Source of the DNA: Siniperca chuatsi
Taxonomy: Eukaryota > Chordata > Actinopteri > Centrarchiformes > Sinipercidae
DNA: 64,000 bases
Assembly: GCF_020085105.1 (NCBI RefSeq)
Contig: NC_058046.1
Location: 24,331,675 to 24,395,674, forward strand
Reading direction: 5' to 3'
The notes under the pieces: generated by a model
What the model saw: only the letters and a program-made list of their open reading frames with translations
Databases searched by the model: none
Told to the model about the DNA's origin: nothing
Position numbers and translations under genes: made by a program
Part shown: positions 35,415-50,400 of the stretch, piece by piece
Numbering within the stretch: the stretch's first letter is position 1
How the letters are laid out: every line of letters starts with the position of its first letter

Positions 35415-38400
35415 ATGTCGGATATATTGTGCAGGTGGCTGAACGAGGAGCTCCGGCTGTCAAAAGCTGTTGGTAAGTGTGACTAAAGTTACAGCCTAGC
35501 TACCTGCTAGCTTAATTATGTTAACGCGGTGGTTTCGTTAGGTTAACTGTGATTACTTTGGCACACTAAAAGGAAAGCTACCAATGTAAGAGCTTTTTTA
35601 GATGCTACATATCAAGGACGATAAACAATGATTAAATTATCAACACAGGCAAGGGATATTGATTGGTAGGGTAGGATATATTATGAGCAACGTTATTTTT
35701 AAAAATGGACCAAGAGTATTTTTTGGAAAAAACACAGCTAGGCTAAACCTACTTACTTACTTATAATCTACTTTAATGGTTGTCCAACATTTTTTAAATT
35801 GTAAACAATATTATAAAATTATCACATGTTGAAAATGTCCATTGCCTAACGTTAAATAATTGCACGTTCATCTTCACAGAGCCAAAGACCTTTGCCAAGA
35901 ATTTCTCCAGTGGTTATCTAATTGGTGAGGTTCTGCATAAATATCAGTTGCAGAGCGACTTCAGTATGTTTATGAAGAAAGAGTAAGTTGGCCTCTCTCT
36001 CTTTCTCTAGCTGTCTAGCCATGCTCCTTTGCTTTTTGTCGCTGGAAATATAGCTAACTGTTGTTTAATTATCCAGCTCATTTAAAGTGTTCATAATTAT
36101 TAAAGTTATTTGCACCTTTTCTCATAGCACCTCCATCTCCAAACTGAATAATTTTACCCGCCTTGAGCCTACTCTCCACTTACTGGGGATCTCCTTCGAC
36201 ATAAACACAGCCCAGGAACTGATGCAGGAGAAGCAAGGTGTTGCCACACGCCTCCTTTACCAACTCTATGTCTCACTTGAAAAGAAGAAGAAAGCAGAAA
36301 TCAGCGGGACAGTGATGGAAATCATGCAGCCTGCAGCCATTGCTGGCCTGCACAAAAAAGAGCATGAGATCTACTCTGATGTAAGAGTGGCTGTATAGAT
36401 GTATGTGTAGCATGTGCATGTGTTTAGGGGTCATTTACCAATACTGAAAAACTGTATGGTGACTTATAGGAACGACGACTGTCTTTCAGTCTTTCATTCA
36501 TTTTTGATTTTTGAACTTCATATTATTAGACTAGTGTAATATCAATATCTACAAAAACATGTATTTTCAAGCTTACTCTTTCTTTTTATGTAGCGACTGC
36601 ATCAGGTGGTGAAACGCGATGCAGAGCTGAAGCTGCAGAAAATTTCTCAGCACTATGAGGAGAAATGCCAGCAATGGAACGACAGGTCTGTGATGACCCA
36701 TCCCATCCAGCAAAAGAGACAAATCAAAGTCCAGGGTCAGAAACGAATGAAGAATACTGAGAAGGTACTGGAGGTGGAAAGTAAAATACAGTATTGTAAC
36801 ACATTTCCCCATAAGATCAAAATGTATGACCAGACTTTAAGGCAGTCTTATTATTTAAAAAATTAAAATTATTATATTTTTTTTCTCAGTCTCACATGCC
36901 ACACAGTTACAACTCTTTGCAGTATTTTGCTGTTAGACATTACTATAGCTATACATGTACTGAGTAATAAACCTACATTTAAACCCCAGCAGCTTGATGA
37001 TGGAAATAAAGGAAAGTTCATGCTACTGACAATGGGGAACTGTGTGTGTTGCAGCTGCGGGTGTGTCGTCAGAAGCACAATGACATCATGACTTGTATCC
37101 AGGCCACTATTGTCCAGGTGCCCAAGCCACCACCCTACACTTCACAGCTCAACCTAAAGAGGAGACAACATCAGCAGCAACGCAGAACACAACAAGCACA
37201 GGTGTGATCCATATTAAATAATTATGTGATAATTTAATACAGAGGGAAATACATTTTGGGCTTGTTGACACAGGGTCAGCTATAGAGTGGTGCCTGCATA
37301 GTTTGTAAAGGCCAGTGCTTGCTGACAAAGGGACTTAAGTTTAGGTAGAAGTCCTTTCAGAAACTCACATTGGTCATCAGAATCTGTCAAGTACATTATG
37401 AAAAAAAACCTTAGAAAATTTCAGGCCCAAGAACTTTGTGTGTGTTCTTAAGTTCACCAGATGTTCCAAGCGTCTTCTCAAAACCAATAGCTTGTTATTG
37501 CTTAAAACTTGTCATTGTTTACAGAGGGGAGATGTTTTTAATTCACTTTCTCTGCCCAGGTTTTCCCTGGGATTTTCCAGATTTACTAGGAATTTCAACT
37601 GATGACCCTCTGTATACAATATTACCTCTAAGGCAATTGTCATGCCACAAGTTCGGCAACAATTAATTGAGTGACATGAGTTTGTTTGTCTTTCTGGAAT
37701 TATTACAATTTCTGTCCATTTTGTCCATGCAGATGGTCCAGACTGAAATAGCCCAGTTTGAAAAAAACAGGAAGAAACTGGTTACTTATGGTTTTGCTTC
37801 TTCTTCAAGGTGATTGTATTTATGTAATATTATGTTATTTAAATATTTGTATTAAGGGAATTTTATAGCAACCTGAGATATCCACCATCTCATCATACAT
37901 TAGAACAATGACTTCATAAATATGTGATTTGAACCTTTTCAGTTCTAGTGGTCAGCCCTTCCCTGGAGATTTTCCTCTTGGTGGCATCCGCCAGGGCTGT
38001 GAGGTCCCTGGAAGTGGAACTAAGCTGATATTGCAATCCAATAGCAAGTATATACAGGATATCCGACAGAGGCTGGAGGAGAACGCCGTAGCTCGTGAGC
38101 AGAGAGAGAAAAGAGGAGACAGATTCTTGGTGGAGCAGCTCAAGGCCCATGAAGCTCAAGAGGTGAAACTTCTCTTCTCCTCTCATTGGGAAATGTTAAC
38201 AGAGATAAATAGCAACTCAGGAGACTTGAGAATTCATTCAGTACAGTCTGTTTCTCCTCTGAAGAATCTTTCTCAAGTCATTCATATCTAGTCATCTATC
38301 CATTTGTTTTTGTTGACCATATGTAATGTAATATGGAAAATTAATTTTAAATAAATCTTACACATCCTATCCTCCGACTTCACACAATCGGTTATTTGAC

Positions 38401-41400
38401 ATGTGTCATTAACCCAAAATCAATCAACTGATCAGCCACCACTGCCTCACCCTGCAGGAGGCACGGCGAGAGGAGCAGCTGGTGAAGCGTCTGACACGTC
38501 AGACTCAGCAGGAGCAGCGTTTGGCAGCTCAGCTCCTCCAGATACGAATGCAGAAGGAGGTGATCCGGGAGAACCGCCTGTTCAGAGAGCAGCAGTACCA
38601 GCAGCGGAGAGAGAGGGACTTCCAGGAAGCTCTGGAGAGGGAGGCGGTGAGATAGGATGAATAAGGAAGAAGAATAATTCTCTCTATTGTCGCTTTGTAT
38701 TAGGCTGTATCAGTGAGTATGTATGAGTAGTAAAATAGGGAGAGAGGGGAAAGGGTTGATTTGGTATTATGAAGAGAGGGAGAGAGAGAGGGAGGTCAGA
38801 GAGACAGATAAAGTAAGACTGTATGAATCATGAAATAAACACCTATATGTTTATCTGTTATGTCCTTCCGGTGACACTTACTGTATACTGTAGATGACTG
38901 ATTTGGTTGAAAGGAAGGCACAGATACTTTGATAAATGCCTCGCAAAAGATGAAGGCCATGGTCCAGCATGGTTTCAGTGTTAAATATACAGTGTGTTGT
39001 AGTACGGTGTGGTCATGGTGCAATGGCGTTGTTATAAACCTAAGTCAGGCTGTCCCTGAGCAGACTGTCATGCGATTAACACTCAGATTATGCGGTTATT
39101 TGCCATTTACTCTAAAAAGTGAAAAAGTGATCTTTTTTAGGAGATAATTTAGGGAGAAAATCATAAAATCAAATGTGGAACGAAGTATGATTGAAATCCT
39201 CCTTTCTTTTTTCTGCAACCTTCAATATCAGTAATCTACTGATTATAAAAACTGATGTCTGTTAGTTTGTGTCTCTTTAAGGTTTTTTTCCACAAAAACT
39301 CCTAGTTATGTGTTTTGCACAATAAATGACCTATGTAACATCTTTCATCTTCCTTATTTACTTACAACAGTGGTAATTAGCAGGAACATTTATGTCATGC
39401 CTTCTCCACTCATTCCATCTTTCTGACTGGGGCCTGGTATAGGCTTTGGCTCAGCAGGCTAAGCTGGAAGGCGCCGAAGAGATCAGAAAGGAGATGGAAT
39501 TCTGTAACAGGATTGCTGCTGAGCGAGCTCAGAGCAGGTACAAGAAGCACTTTACGAGCTGCAAGGCCATTTTGGAGCAGATAGTGGACTTGGCCACCAA
39601 GGTTGGAGAATATCGACTGCTCACTGGGAAGTACGTAACACAGTTGCTTTTAATGATGCAGTAGAAACATGCATACGGTATTTGGGCTTAAAACCTCCAA
39701 ACTGACCTCTTGGTCTGTCAGTTATCGAATATGTAGAAATTCCAAAATGTGTTATAAAAATTACATCCCTTAGTAGTTACCAATAATTAGTATCAGAAAT
39801 TATTGTAAAAGTTAGTAAAGCAATCTAATCTTTGAGTTGAATGTACTGCAGTTGTGAAGACATTTCGACTTTGGCCACTTCATGATCTGAGGGATGGGAT
39901 TGAGGGAGTGATAGGACAAGTCCTCTGCTTTGTCTGCAAATTTTATTTATTTATTTATGCTTGAACAAAATTCACAATCAAGCACAAAACATAATATCAA
40001 AGTTTTTAAATTTTCAGAATAAGAATTGGGTAAAATAAAGTTCACAAGAACAGGAGCAACAGAAGGAAAAATGGGCTCATATGCCCTTTAAGTATTGGTT
40101 TGTTTCTACCTTTCATCATTGTTTCATTGTTTTTCTTTTTACAGTAAAACATTAAAAATGTATTTTAGGAAAGTACTGACAATCTGAAATCTGACTGAAG
40201 ACAGGAATATTTTATGTAATGAACTGAAGCATTGTGGTGCAGTGCTAATTCGGATGCTAGTCATAAACCTGTGAAAAAATTACAAATATTAGAAACATTT
40301 TTGTACAACTGACCAGTGGTCAGATACAATCAGGAGATCCTGTCTGCTTCTTCTCATGATCAAATACATCATTTCCACAGATATGCACTTGCCACACAAC
40401 CCTGCTCAATATTCACTTTGTATATGTATCCTGCTACCCTAGGTTTTACATATCCAGTACATCAGCTCTTCTGCTCATGGTTAGATTAACCATTTCTTGA
40501 AATACAGTTAAGTTTAATAATTTTTAGTTTCAATCAAGTTTTATTTCGAATACATTTAGAGGACATTAAAAAGTACTGTACGGTCCTATTAGTTACCTGG
40601 TAAGCAGTAACTTAAGTAGTTCAGGTTTCCAGGTTTCATTTTAACCACAATTCCACTTATTAAGTCTAGCTTTGCCTCCTGTCATTTTTTCTGCTGTCAT
40701 GTCCAGTCTGATTCCAGAGAAGCCGATGAGAGAGTGGAAGGAATTGCTGTTCAGTGGTCTGCCTCTCTATGAGCCGATAAAGGGCCAGCAGCCAGGGTTT
40801 GAGTTCTCTACCCCACTAGACCCTGTAGAGCTTAAGAAGCAGGAGATACTCAAAAACCAGGACTATGATGAATACACTGTGAGTTTGAAACACGAGTGCA
40901 GTGTGTTTTTAAATCACGTTTGTATGTGTGTGTTTGCCCGCACACTTTCATCTAGCTTGTCTGTGTAAACTGAATAACTTGTTGGTCAAACCCACATTTT
41001 CAAACGAATGCTGATTTCACAGTTTTGACAATAAAAAAGTTTGAATTGTCCCTGAACTGAAGCCCTGAACTGTCTGAATGTTGAAGATCCTCTTTGTCTC
41101 AGCCATATGTTATGTTTGTCAGAACATGGTAGGTGAGTGGGCATGGCCACAGGAAGCAGGGGAGACCAAATTACCCCTGACCAACAACAACATTCTCGGA
41201 CATGTTGTCCTGCGACTGAGGAACATTGTTCATCAACACATCATGGAACCGTCTTCACCTTCATTTCCTCACTTTACCCTCAAGGCCTGTGTCCTGGGCA
41301 AGTTTTGCTCTGGCAAGACCACCTGCCTGGCCAAGATTGCTGAAGGTACATGGCATGCAATCCGACCACAGATGCAAGGATACACACACAAACACGATGT

Positions 41401-44400
41401 CATACCCCTTAATTATGTCTTTACTGAAATTATATATTAAAAATGGATATGGAATAAGATTGTATGGCTTATTTGTTGCTGAGTACGTGTGTTGTTTTCT
41501 GCTTTAGCCCATGGCATCTGTGTCTTATCAGCTGACACACTGATTGAGGAGGCGCTGAATGCTTACCAGAATGGAGAGGAGGTTGGTTTGATACTGTATA
41601 ATAATATTGTAACTTCAGTAGTGTCCCTTTTTATTTAATTTTGTCACATCATTTTGCCTTTAAAATGATTTTTCAGGACCATATAATCTCACTAGTCTCT
41701 CCTGCCGGTGCCAAAATATATAAACCTGTAAACGCATTGCCTTAAAATTATCTTATGCATTTCACCTTTTAAAACAAACCTTTTTGGACAACATGTACAG
41801 GTCACAGAGCAGCAAGAAGAGAGAGACAATGAGCAACTGCTCACATCCTCCACATCACTGAAACCTGGTGGGTTACTGAAGCCAGCATGATTCTATTCTA
41901 TGCTATTTTATACTTTACATTACAATGTGTTTATTTGCTTGTAATAAAAATGCACTGCATATTAATTAGTATTTCACACAGCTGCTTGTTTGATGTGATA
42001 CACGTCACTCCTAATTTTATTGTTTTTCAGATCTTGACACGCAAGAGGAAAGTAGAGACAGTAACATAAGAGTAAGTGTTTGTGTATATTTTCCATTTGT
42101 GATTTTCTGACTATTTTGTATATACTTCCTTGTATATATTCCTTTTAACTGTATTCAGTTTATATCACTAACCAACCTGAACCTGAACTTTCCTTGTAGA
42201 TAAAATAATGACTTTTGGGATACTAATAATTTGAAATATTGAGTCACATACATAATAACATAATTATTTTCAGAATTACCTTTTTTGTAATGAAACACTT
42301 GAACACTTTCCTGCTCACATGTCCCTTATCCAGCTGTCTACCCGGGCCATACAGGGAGCAGCTGCAGATAAAGAGCTAAGGAAAGGCAACGCCATCCCTA
42401 ATGAGCTATTAGTGGACATTATAGTAGAGGCTATCAGGTAAGTATAACCTGTATTGCTATAAAATACAGTATATAGGATTCAGTCAATTGTATTATCTCA
42501 ATTTTACCATATGCAATTCATTTCACATAGTCAATATTTCAGAGAAATCTCAATGATACAATCTTACTTTCATATACAGTGTGGACAAAATAAACAAACA
42601 ACAACCCCACAAGCACTCTCTAGACAGTGAAATACTTGTGTCCTTACTAGGCAGGTTCCAGCTCAGTCAGGCTGGATCCTGGATGGCTTTCCAGTGGACA
42701 TCACCCAGGCCTACCTGCTAGAGAAAGCCCTGGGTGGGTCTGTAGAGGTAGGGAATGGCGTTGTAAGCAGCAGGACGAACCTTGCAGCTGATCCTAATCC
42801 ACCCAAACCTCCACCACCCCCAGCTCCTGTACTGGACCTGGCTCTGCTGCTGGATATCCCTGATGAGTGTGTGGTCCGACGTGCATTCAGTCAGACGGGT
42901 ACGTTAGTGGAGTGGGAGTTTAATGCTATGTATCTGTATACCAAACATTATCTGTTAGATGGTGTGTGTGTGTGTGTAAATATACATACACAAGTAACCA
43001 GTTAAAGGTAAATTGTATGTTTGTGTGTTTATGTGGTTCTCTTGCTCCCAAACCTGGTGCAGATACAGATACTGCTGCTGCTACAACCTGCCATCCTACA
43101 GACAAGAACTTGTATCTGGCACAGATTCCACACAGGTACCAAAATGAGAATCAAATGGGAGGCTACAGTGGAATTAATACGTTACTGCACAACTGTGTGT
43201 CTAATATCTAACATCCTTTTCCCCTCTCAAGGATCGCAGCTTTTCAGGACACCTGGCCAAAACTAGAGAAATGGTTTAGTGGAAAGCAAAACATTTTGGT
43301 CCGTGTTGATGCAGATGTAGACGTGGAGGAGCTTTGCAAGAGGCTGGAGTCTGTCCTGCAGGAAGTTATGATGCAAACACAGGAAGGTAACTGGTTGTTC
43401 CCTGAAAGAAATGCAATATTTACTCCGTATTCCTATTCCAATATATTCCCTCATCTAATTCTCTCAGCTCTTGCCACTCCTCCTGTTGAAGATGTAGTGT
43501 TGGACAGTGGGAAAGCTCCAGACTCCTCCTCTTCAGCCACACCTCCAACTGTAGACCAAGCTCCAGCCCTCACAGACGAAGCCCCTGGCCGCACAGACTC
43601 CTATTCCAGCCTTAATGAGGAAAAAGCCCAAAGTGTGATGTCACTTTCCAAATCCAACACACACTCCCCCAGAGGTGATTTGATCAGTAGTCTGTGGATT
43701 ACACATTTTAATTGTTATTTTAAAGTCACTTCTGGTCACAAAAGAAATTCTGCCTCATTCTACTGACAAATGGTGACTGACTTGTTTAAGGTAATTTAAA
43801 TATCATTACCAAGATCTATTTTAGGGTGGTTTGGCACTAAATTACCTTCCCACTGCTGTAATCAATAAGAAAACACATTATTATCATTATCAGTTTTTCT
43901 AGTGGATTAATTGGACCAATAAAAGTTAATATGATACAATGATTATTATTAATCAATGCTTAACATTCAATGAATATGATTCATTCTACTTTGTAATAGT
44001 GATGATGTATGTACTTTTCTCCTGGCTAATCAGTAGGGCACTCTAGGAAGGCGTCAGCTTCCTCAGTGACCAATGAGGACTCTGCCTCTCCCTGCCCAAG
44101 GTCATCCAGCTGGGTCTATGTGGATGAACCCCTTCCTCCAGTAGGATACAACTTCTATTTGTTTTTTTTGGGGGGGCACAATGCAAATACCACCTAGAAT
44201 TTTTAAAATAGTAGAAATGTAATTGTAGTGTTAATATTAATAAATTAATAATAATAGGAATGACAGCTATAGGAAAAATAATGTCAGTATTAGTAACAGA
44301 GCCAATAACAACAACTGTAGTAGCAGTTGTCGAACAGGAACACGGGGGCAGCAAGAGGCCCACAAGCGCAGATCCAGTCTCTGCAGCTCTGGATGCAGAA

Positions 44401-47400
44401 ATACCTGCTGAAAGCCACAGAAGGAGAGAGGAGAGAAACGAGAAGGCACAGAACTACGGGAGAGAGAAGATGTTGAGTTAGTAACATGCATTAATGGGAT
44501 AAAAATGCATACAGACGGAGAGAGAGAGGAGGAGAGAGGAGCTCAGTGCATCATGGGAAGTCTCCTGGCAGTCTAAGCCTATAGCAGCATAACTAAGGGA
44601 TGTTCAGGACTCACCTAAGCCAGCCCTAACTATAAGCTTTATCAAAGAGGAAAGCCTTAAGCCTTCTCTTTAATGTGGAGATGGTGTCTGCCTCCCGAAC
44701 CCAAACTGGGACCTGATTCCACAGGAGAGGAGCTTGACAACTGAAGGCTCTGGCTCCCATTCTACTTTTGGAGACTCTATGAACCGCAAGTAACCCTGCA
44801 TCCTGGGAGTGCAGTGTTCTAGTCGGGTAATAAGGTATCATGAGCTCTTTAAGATACGATGGTTCTTGATCATCATCTTTGTAGGTGAGGAGAAGGATTT
44901 TAAATTCTATTCTGGATTTTACAGGGAGCCAGTGCAGAGAAGCTATTATTGGATAAATATGATCTCTTTTCCTGGTTCTTGTCAGTACACGTGCCGCAGA
45001 ATTCTGGATCAACTGGAGAGTCTTAAGGGACTTATTCTGGCAGCCTGATAATAAGGAATTGCCAACCTAGAAGTAACAAATGCATGCACTAGTTTTTTGG
45101 CATCATTTTGAGACAGGATGTGCCTGATTTTTGCAACGTTGCGTAGGTGAAAGAAGGCAGTCCTTGAAGTTTGTTTCATGTGGGAGTTAAAGGATAAATC
45201 AGATGCACTCACTGGGGTTTACCACAAGGTGGCCCTCCAACATGATTTAGTCTGTGACCTGGCAGTTTTACTACCTGTATTGCCTTTTAGGGTCTGTTTC
45301 AGTTATGTGAAAATATGTCATGTGACGTCTTTGTGAAATCTGATGCAGACTACAGTATGCCTTGTTTTGCTTTATTGTCCTCTATCCTCCCTCGCCCCCT
45401 TTTTTGTTCATCTCTCCCCCTCCCCATCTCTATCTTTAGGAGATCCCAGAATACCTATGCACCCATTGGGACACAGTGTGTGATTCTTATGTGAACAATA
45501 TAAAGACAGTGATGCAGCAGCTGCGCTCACAACGCACTGTTATTAATCATCACCTATTCAACATCAGGTATTCTGCCAGGCCTTTGAAGTAAAAGGAACA
45601 TGAAACACTACATTTCATGTAGTACACTAATTACAGATAAGCACATAACTAAGCATTTGCATAATGGACACCTTTCTTTTGTCTTTTCTCCATTTTTACA
45701 TTTGATCTCTATAGCTGAAGATGCATATTTAAATACTTGGACATGTCTATACATGTATTCTTACATCTTTATATCTGATAGCATGAAAAGCTAGCACCAC
45801 ATCTATGCCCTGTAAACCTAACAGTGTGGGTAGCCATACACCTTGCACACCCCAAGAGCCACTAATATCTTGTTAGCTACAATCAATTTATCTTTTTATT
45901 ACTAGGTTTTGTCATGTTAGTGTATAGCTGCAGATCCAGTATGGAAGTTGAACAACAAAGTATTTCTAATTAGCCTCTGAATACAGTATCAGTCACAGGT
46001 TGTCATGGTTATTCTTGTTTTTGGGTACAATTGGATGTAACCCAAATGTTCATACCATTAGGTCCTTTGTCAGAAATATTTTACAAATGAAAGAGAAAAT
46101 GTATGTTTATAGAAAATTGTAAAACAAATATATATATTTGTGATAAATAAAAATAATAAACATTTATTACTAGATAAATATTACCTGGTTCCCTGTATCT
46201 GTAGAGAGGAGTACAAGCATTACCTGGTGCGTCCAGACTTGAAGCAGGAGTTAGTGTCTCAGTGGCAGAAGGACTTCAACAGCATACCTGAGGATATGAG
46301 AGAAGACGAGGATACCAAAGCAGAGCTACATCTGAGACTGGATGTGAGAAGAATTTGTAAAATAATACAATACAAATATTCTTAAACTGATGACGAAAAT
46401 AGTGTTAAAACCTGCTAAAAAATGAAAATAAAATATATGGAGATATTTTGAAATGTGTACAGGAACTATGTGAACGTTTGTGGGACATTAGTGACAAGCG
46501 TAAGGAGGAGGACGAGCAAGAGAGGGCTGCTCTCATGGGCTGGTTGGGGGACCATACTGCCGTCCTCATCAACCACCACTCTATACTCATCCAGGTAACT
46601 TTTCTGTTTCTGTGTGAGCATTTGACTAAACAGAAATGTAATTTTTTTGGCCATTTCAATTCTGTAGTTTATAAACTATAAACTCATGTTATAGACAATT
46701 TCCTTTATTCTGTGTATTTTGTACCTGTTGCATTGCTTCTTTTCATCCTCTTTGTGTTTATGGTGTATAGGCACCTACGTCTTCTATGTAACTCTTTGTG
46801 ATTGGATTGGATCTTGGATTGTTTGTGTTATATAGTTGGAGTTGGACCGGTTCCAGAACACACTCTGTATTCTCAGGGTCTACTATGTGAGCATGTATAG
46901 ACAGGTGCTGCCTGCGCTACCCTCCAACTTTGTCTGTATCCCCCTACTGGACACCACAGAAATGAAGGATCAGGACGAGAGGCAAGAAACACACTATTAA
47001 TAGCAACGTAACCATGTTAATGCAAGATAATAATACAAGAAATTAAATTACAAAATTGCATTTTGAAAAATGCATTTTGTTCCACCAGTACTGAACCAGC
47101 GGGTAGTCAAATGGATAATGGAGAGGACAAGAGGAAAACTAAATTGTAAGGGAGAAGTGTTTCTGTAGTCTGAAAGATGAAATGGATGTTGTCATTTCCT
47201 TGCAGTCCAAATACACACATACACAATTTCCTCCTATTCTCCTGTATTTCCCTCCTCCCCAGATGTCCTGACTCCTCAGCAGGGGTCCCCAAGACGAAAG
47301 ACCAGGGTCAGACAGAACCTGCCAAGGTCATGTCAAATCAGATTTCCTACCTCTCTTTATGTAGCTTTCATTCACTTTGATCTTTTTTAGTCTTCCTCAA

Positions 47401-50400
47401 GGTCAGTAACTGATTTTCTTATTTTAGAATCTACTCATATCCACTCATAAAGGACTGCCATATATATTATATACCCTGCTGTATTTGTTTATTTTAGTTG
47501 TTTTAGGTTGTACTATCTTATAAGACAGTTCTTTTTAATTGACAATTTTTTTGTGTCATTCTGGAAATGCACTTCAAATGCAGTGTGTGAAATTGTACCT
47601 CAAAACAATCAAAAAAACTCTGAAAATATTAATGGTGATATGCTGATATATAATCTTATAGTAAGAGATATTGACCCTTTTCATTGTTAACTCTAGCTAC
47701 CCCATGAGAAACTGATCTCCGACTATGAGGAGGCACTCACAGCCATCAGCAAATTGGTAATGCTCTACGTGAGTTTGCATGAGCATATTGCGAAGGTATA
47801 AGTTTTTTTTTTCGACTCCTGAAGTGTATGGATTATACATGTGTGTAGGTGTCAGCAGAAGCCCACCAGGGGGAGATAAAAGAGCATAAGGAGAGACTAC
47901 AAGATAAGGAGAGGGCGAGGGCCTCTGCAAGTGCAAGCAAAAAAGAACAAGGGAAGCAGTCATCACAAAAACAGAAAGGCATGTCTTTTGCAGAGTATTT
48001 AGAAAACTATGGAGAGGTGCCCTCTAGCATGTACTGTATGTTTTAGTATGTCTTCTACATCATTAAACCCCCCCTCTTGTTCCTCCAGGTCCACCATCCC
48101 CACCACCGGCACTCAGCCCTGCACCAGCTCATGACAAAAACTCAAAGAAGACTCATGATCAAGAAGTCAGAAACAAAATACATAAAGAATATGCAGCTGC
48201 ACTGGATCACGAGGGTATGCACACACACACACACACACACACACATTAAGAGATGCAGTACTTTCTTAATATCACAACATATTTAATCGTCATATTAACA
48301 TATTGCCAATTTTCTAAGTGGAACTGTGTAATATGAAGAATATATACATGCAGGTGAGTTTGTTGTTCCATGTGTATTTTCATATGTGCACATACATACA
48401 TACATGTATGCATGTGTGTGCACATGGTCAATATGGTTATATATGCTTGTGTTCTTTTGTTTGTCTTCCTGCATGCACGTGTGTGTTTTCCAGAAAATGC
48501 AGCAAAGGTGCGCATTGCGCTGGTGAAAGGTCATGGTCTGGTGATGCTGCACTCCCTTCAAAGCAGAGCTGAACAGACCTTTAGCAGCATGGAGACGTGG
48601 TTAGAAGCACACTATCTTGCAGAAATGGAGAGGTATGGTACAGTATGTGTGTGTGTGTGTAAGGTATGGTATGGGCCACGTGCATATAGAGGGACATGAA
48701 TGTGAATGAAGCAGCAATAGCACCCACTTTGTACTTCACACTTATTTTATACTTATACCCGCTTGGTACTTAATTTATTTTCTGACCTGTATTATAGTGT
48801 ATTATATTTTTTGCTTAGTACTTCTATTCCTGTGTGCACTGACAAGATAGTGAGCTGCTGTATTAAAGTATTTCTGATTCTGATTCTGAATAGCATAGCA
48901 CAGCACTGATGTCCCTGGTTTATTAGTGTTGTTGTTTTTGATTAGTGTGTGACAAATGCTATCTGTACTTTATCACCATGTCATGTCATAATACTATATA
49001 TGTGCATGTATATAACCCTCCAGAATTGAATTGTTGGACTAGTGTGCTACTGTTTTTATTGATTTATTTATTTTTTGGAAAAAAAGTCAGAACATGAAAG
49101 ATATCCAAATTTCTGAAAGCCCTTTAAGTGCTCCTGAGGTTATTTTGAAAATAATACTAACATTATAGTTTTTGATATTAATTATACACAGAAGACATGG
49201 TTGATGTTTTGTCTGTGTCTGTCTCCTTTTTTTTTAGTATTGACCAACTATCAAAGGTGATTCGGCACCACATAGAGGCTGGTGCTAAGTTGCAGAATGA
49301 GCTGGTGTTGGTACGTAATGACTTTATAATTGTATTGAATTTCTTTTTAAAGAAAATGTGTAATATCTGCCGCAGGAAAGTATAGTAAGGTGCTCACTAG
49401 TTACAAGGTGGGTCTCTCATTCTTTTTTCTGGTTACAGGGTAACTGTAGGATGTAAATCTGAATTGTTCTTCCAGAGTGTGAAATGTGACAATGGACCAC
49501 AGTGTCAATCTTCCCATTTTAAGATTCTCCATGTTCTCTTCTCCAGGAATGTACTGACTTTTACCTGAATGGAGACTGCCACATGGTGGCTAGCCCGGCT
49601 CCTCCTCCCCGTCCACCTCCTCTGGAGAAACCCACTCGGTCCACCCCGACCATCACTCAGCTAGAGTCACTCCACCAACAGCTATGCACTGTTGCTCCAT
49701 CAGGTGCATACAGGGGAGACAAGTCGTGGTGTGATTGGGTCTATTAATGCTGCTATCCAACTTTCCATCCATCCATCCATCTTTTTCCTTTCTTTCTGAC
49801 TTTCAGGCCTCATGTCCATTTCTGAGTTCTTCAGTTTGCTCAGGCATATCATCTCTGTTAACATGGGCAGAAACACCTTGCCTGAGCCTTGGATCGACAA
49901 GAATGAAACACAGGTACTCTTTTCACTTATTCCAGAGACTCAAAACACAAAGTTGGGAAATAATTTGTCTCATAGCACCAAATAATAATAATAACAATAA
50001 TAACAAGGCCGCTAGTTAGACAGTTTATGAACAATTTGAGTCAACTGACAAAAAGTTTACATAATCACATAGCACTCTGCTGGCTACAACACAGTAGCCA
50101 GCAGAGAAAGCAAAGCAAGACACAAAACATTCCTGCATCATACTGTCCAGTTACTTGCATAGTCTAAATATCCAAATAAAAGACATTGCTTACAGAAGCA
50201 TGGTCCTTTTCTCTCCTGACCCCAGTTGATGGAGATTGTAGCTCTGCTAACGGACGACTGTGAGCTGATAGACTGGCGTCGGTTTCTGCTCAGTGCTGCC
50301 CTCCCTTGGCCATTTCCCTCCTTAACACAGCTGCTGGTCGTGCTACAACGTTTCAAGGCAGCAGATACTGGCGACACAGGCTATATAAACGAGGAAGAGT

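Noticed and set aside
48077-48286. Alternative frame VHHPHHRHSALHQ for spef2 exon 48089-48214
   Set aside because: It does not join in phase to the next exon, whereas the PPSPPPALSPAPA frame does after the donor at 48036.
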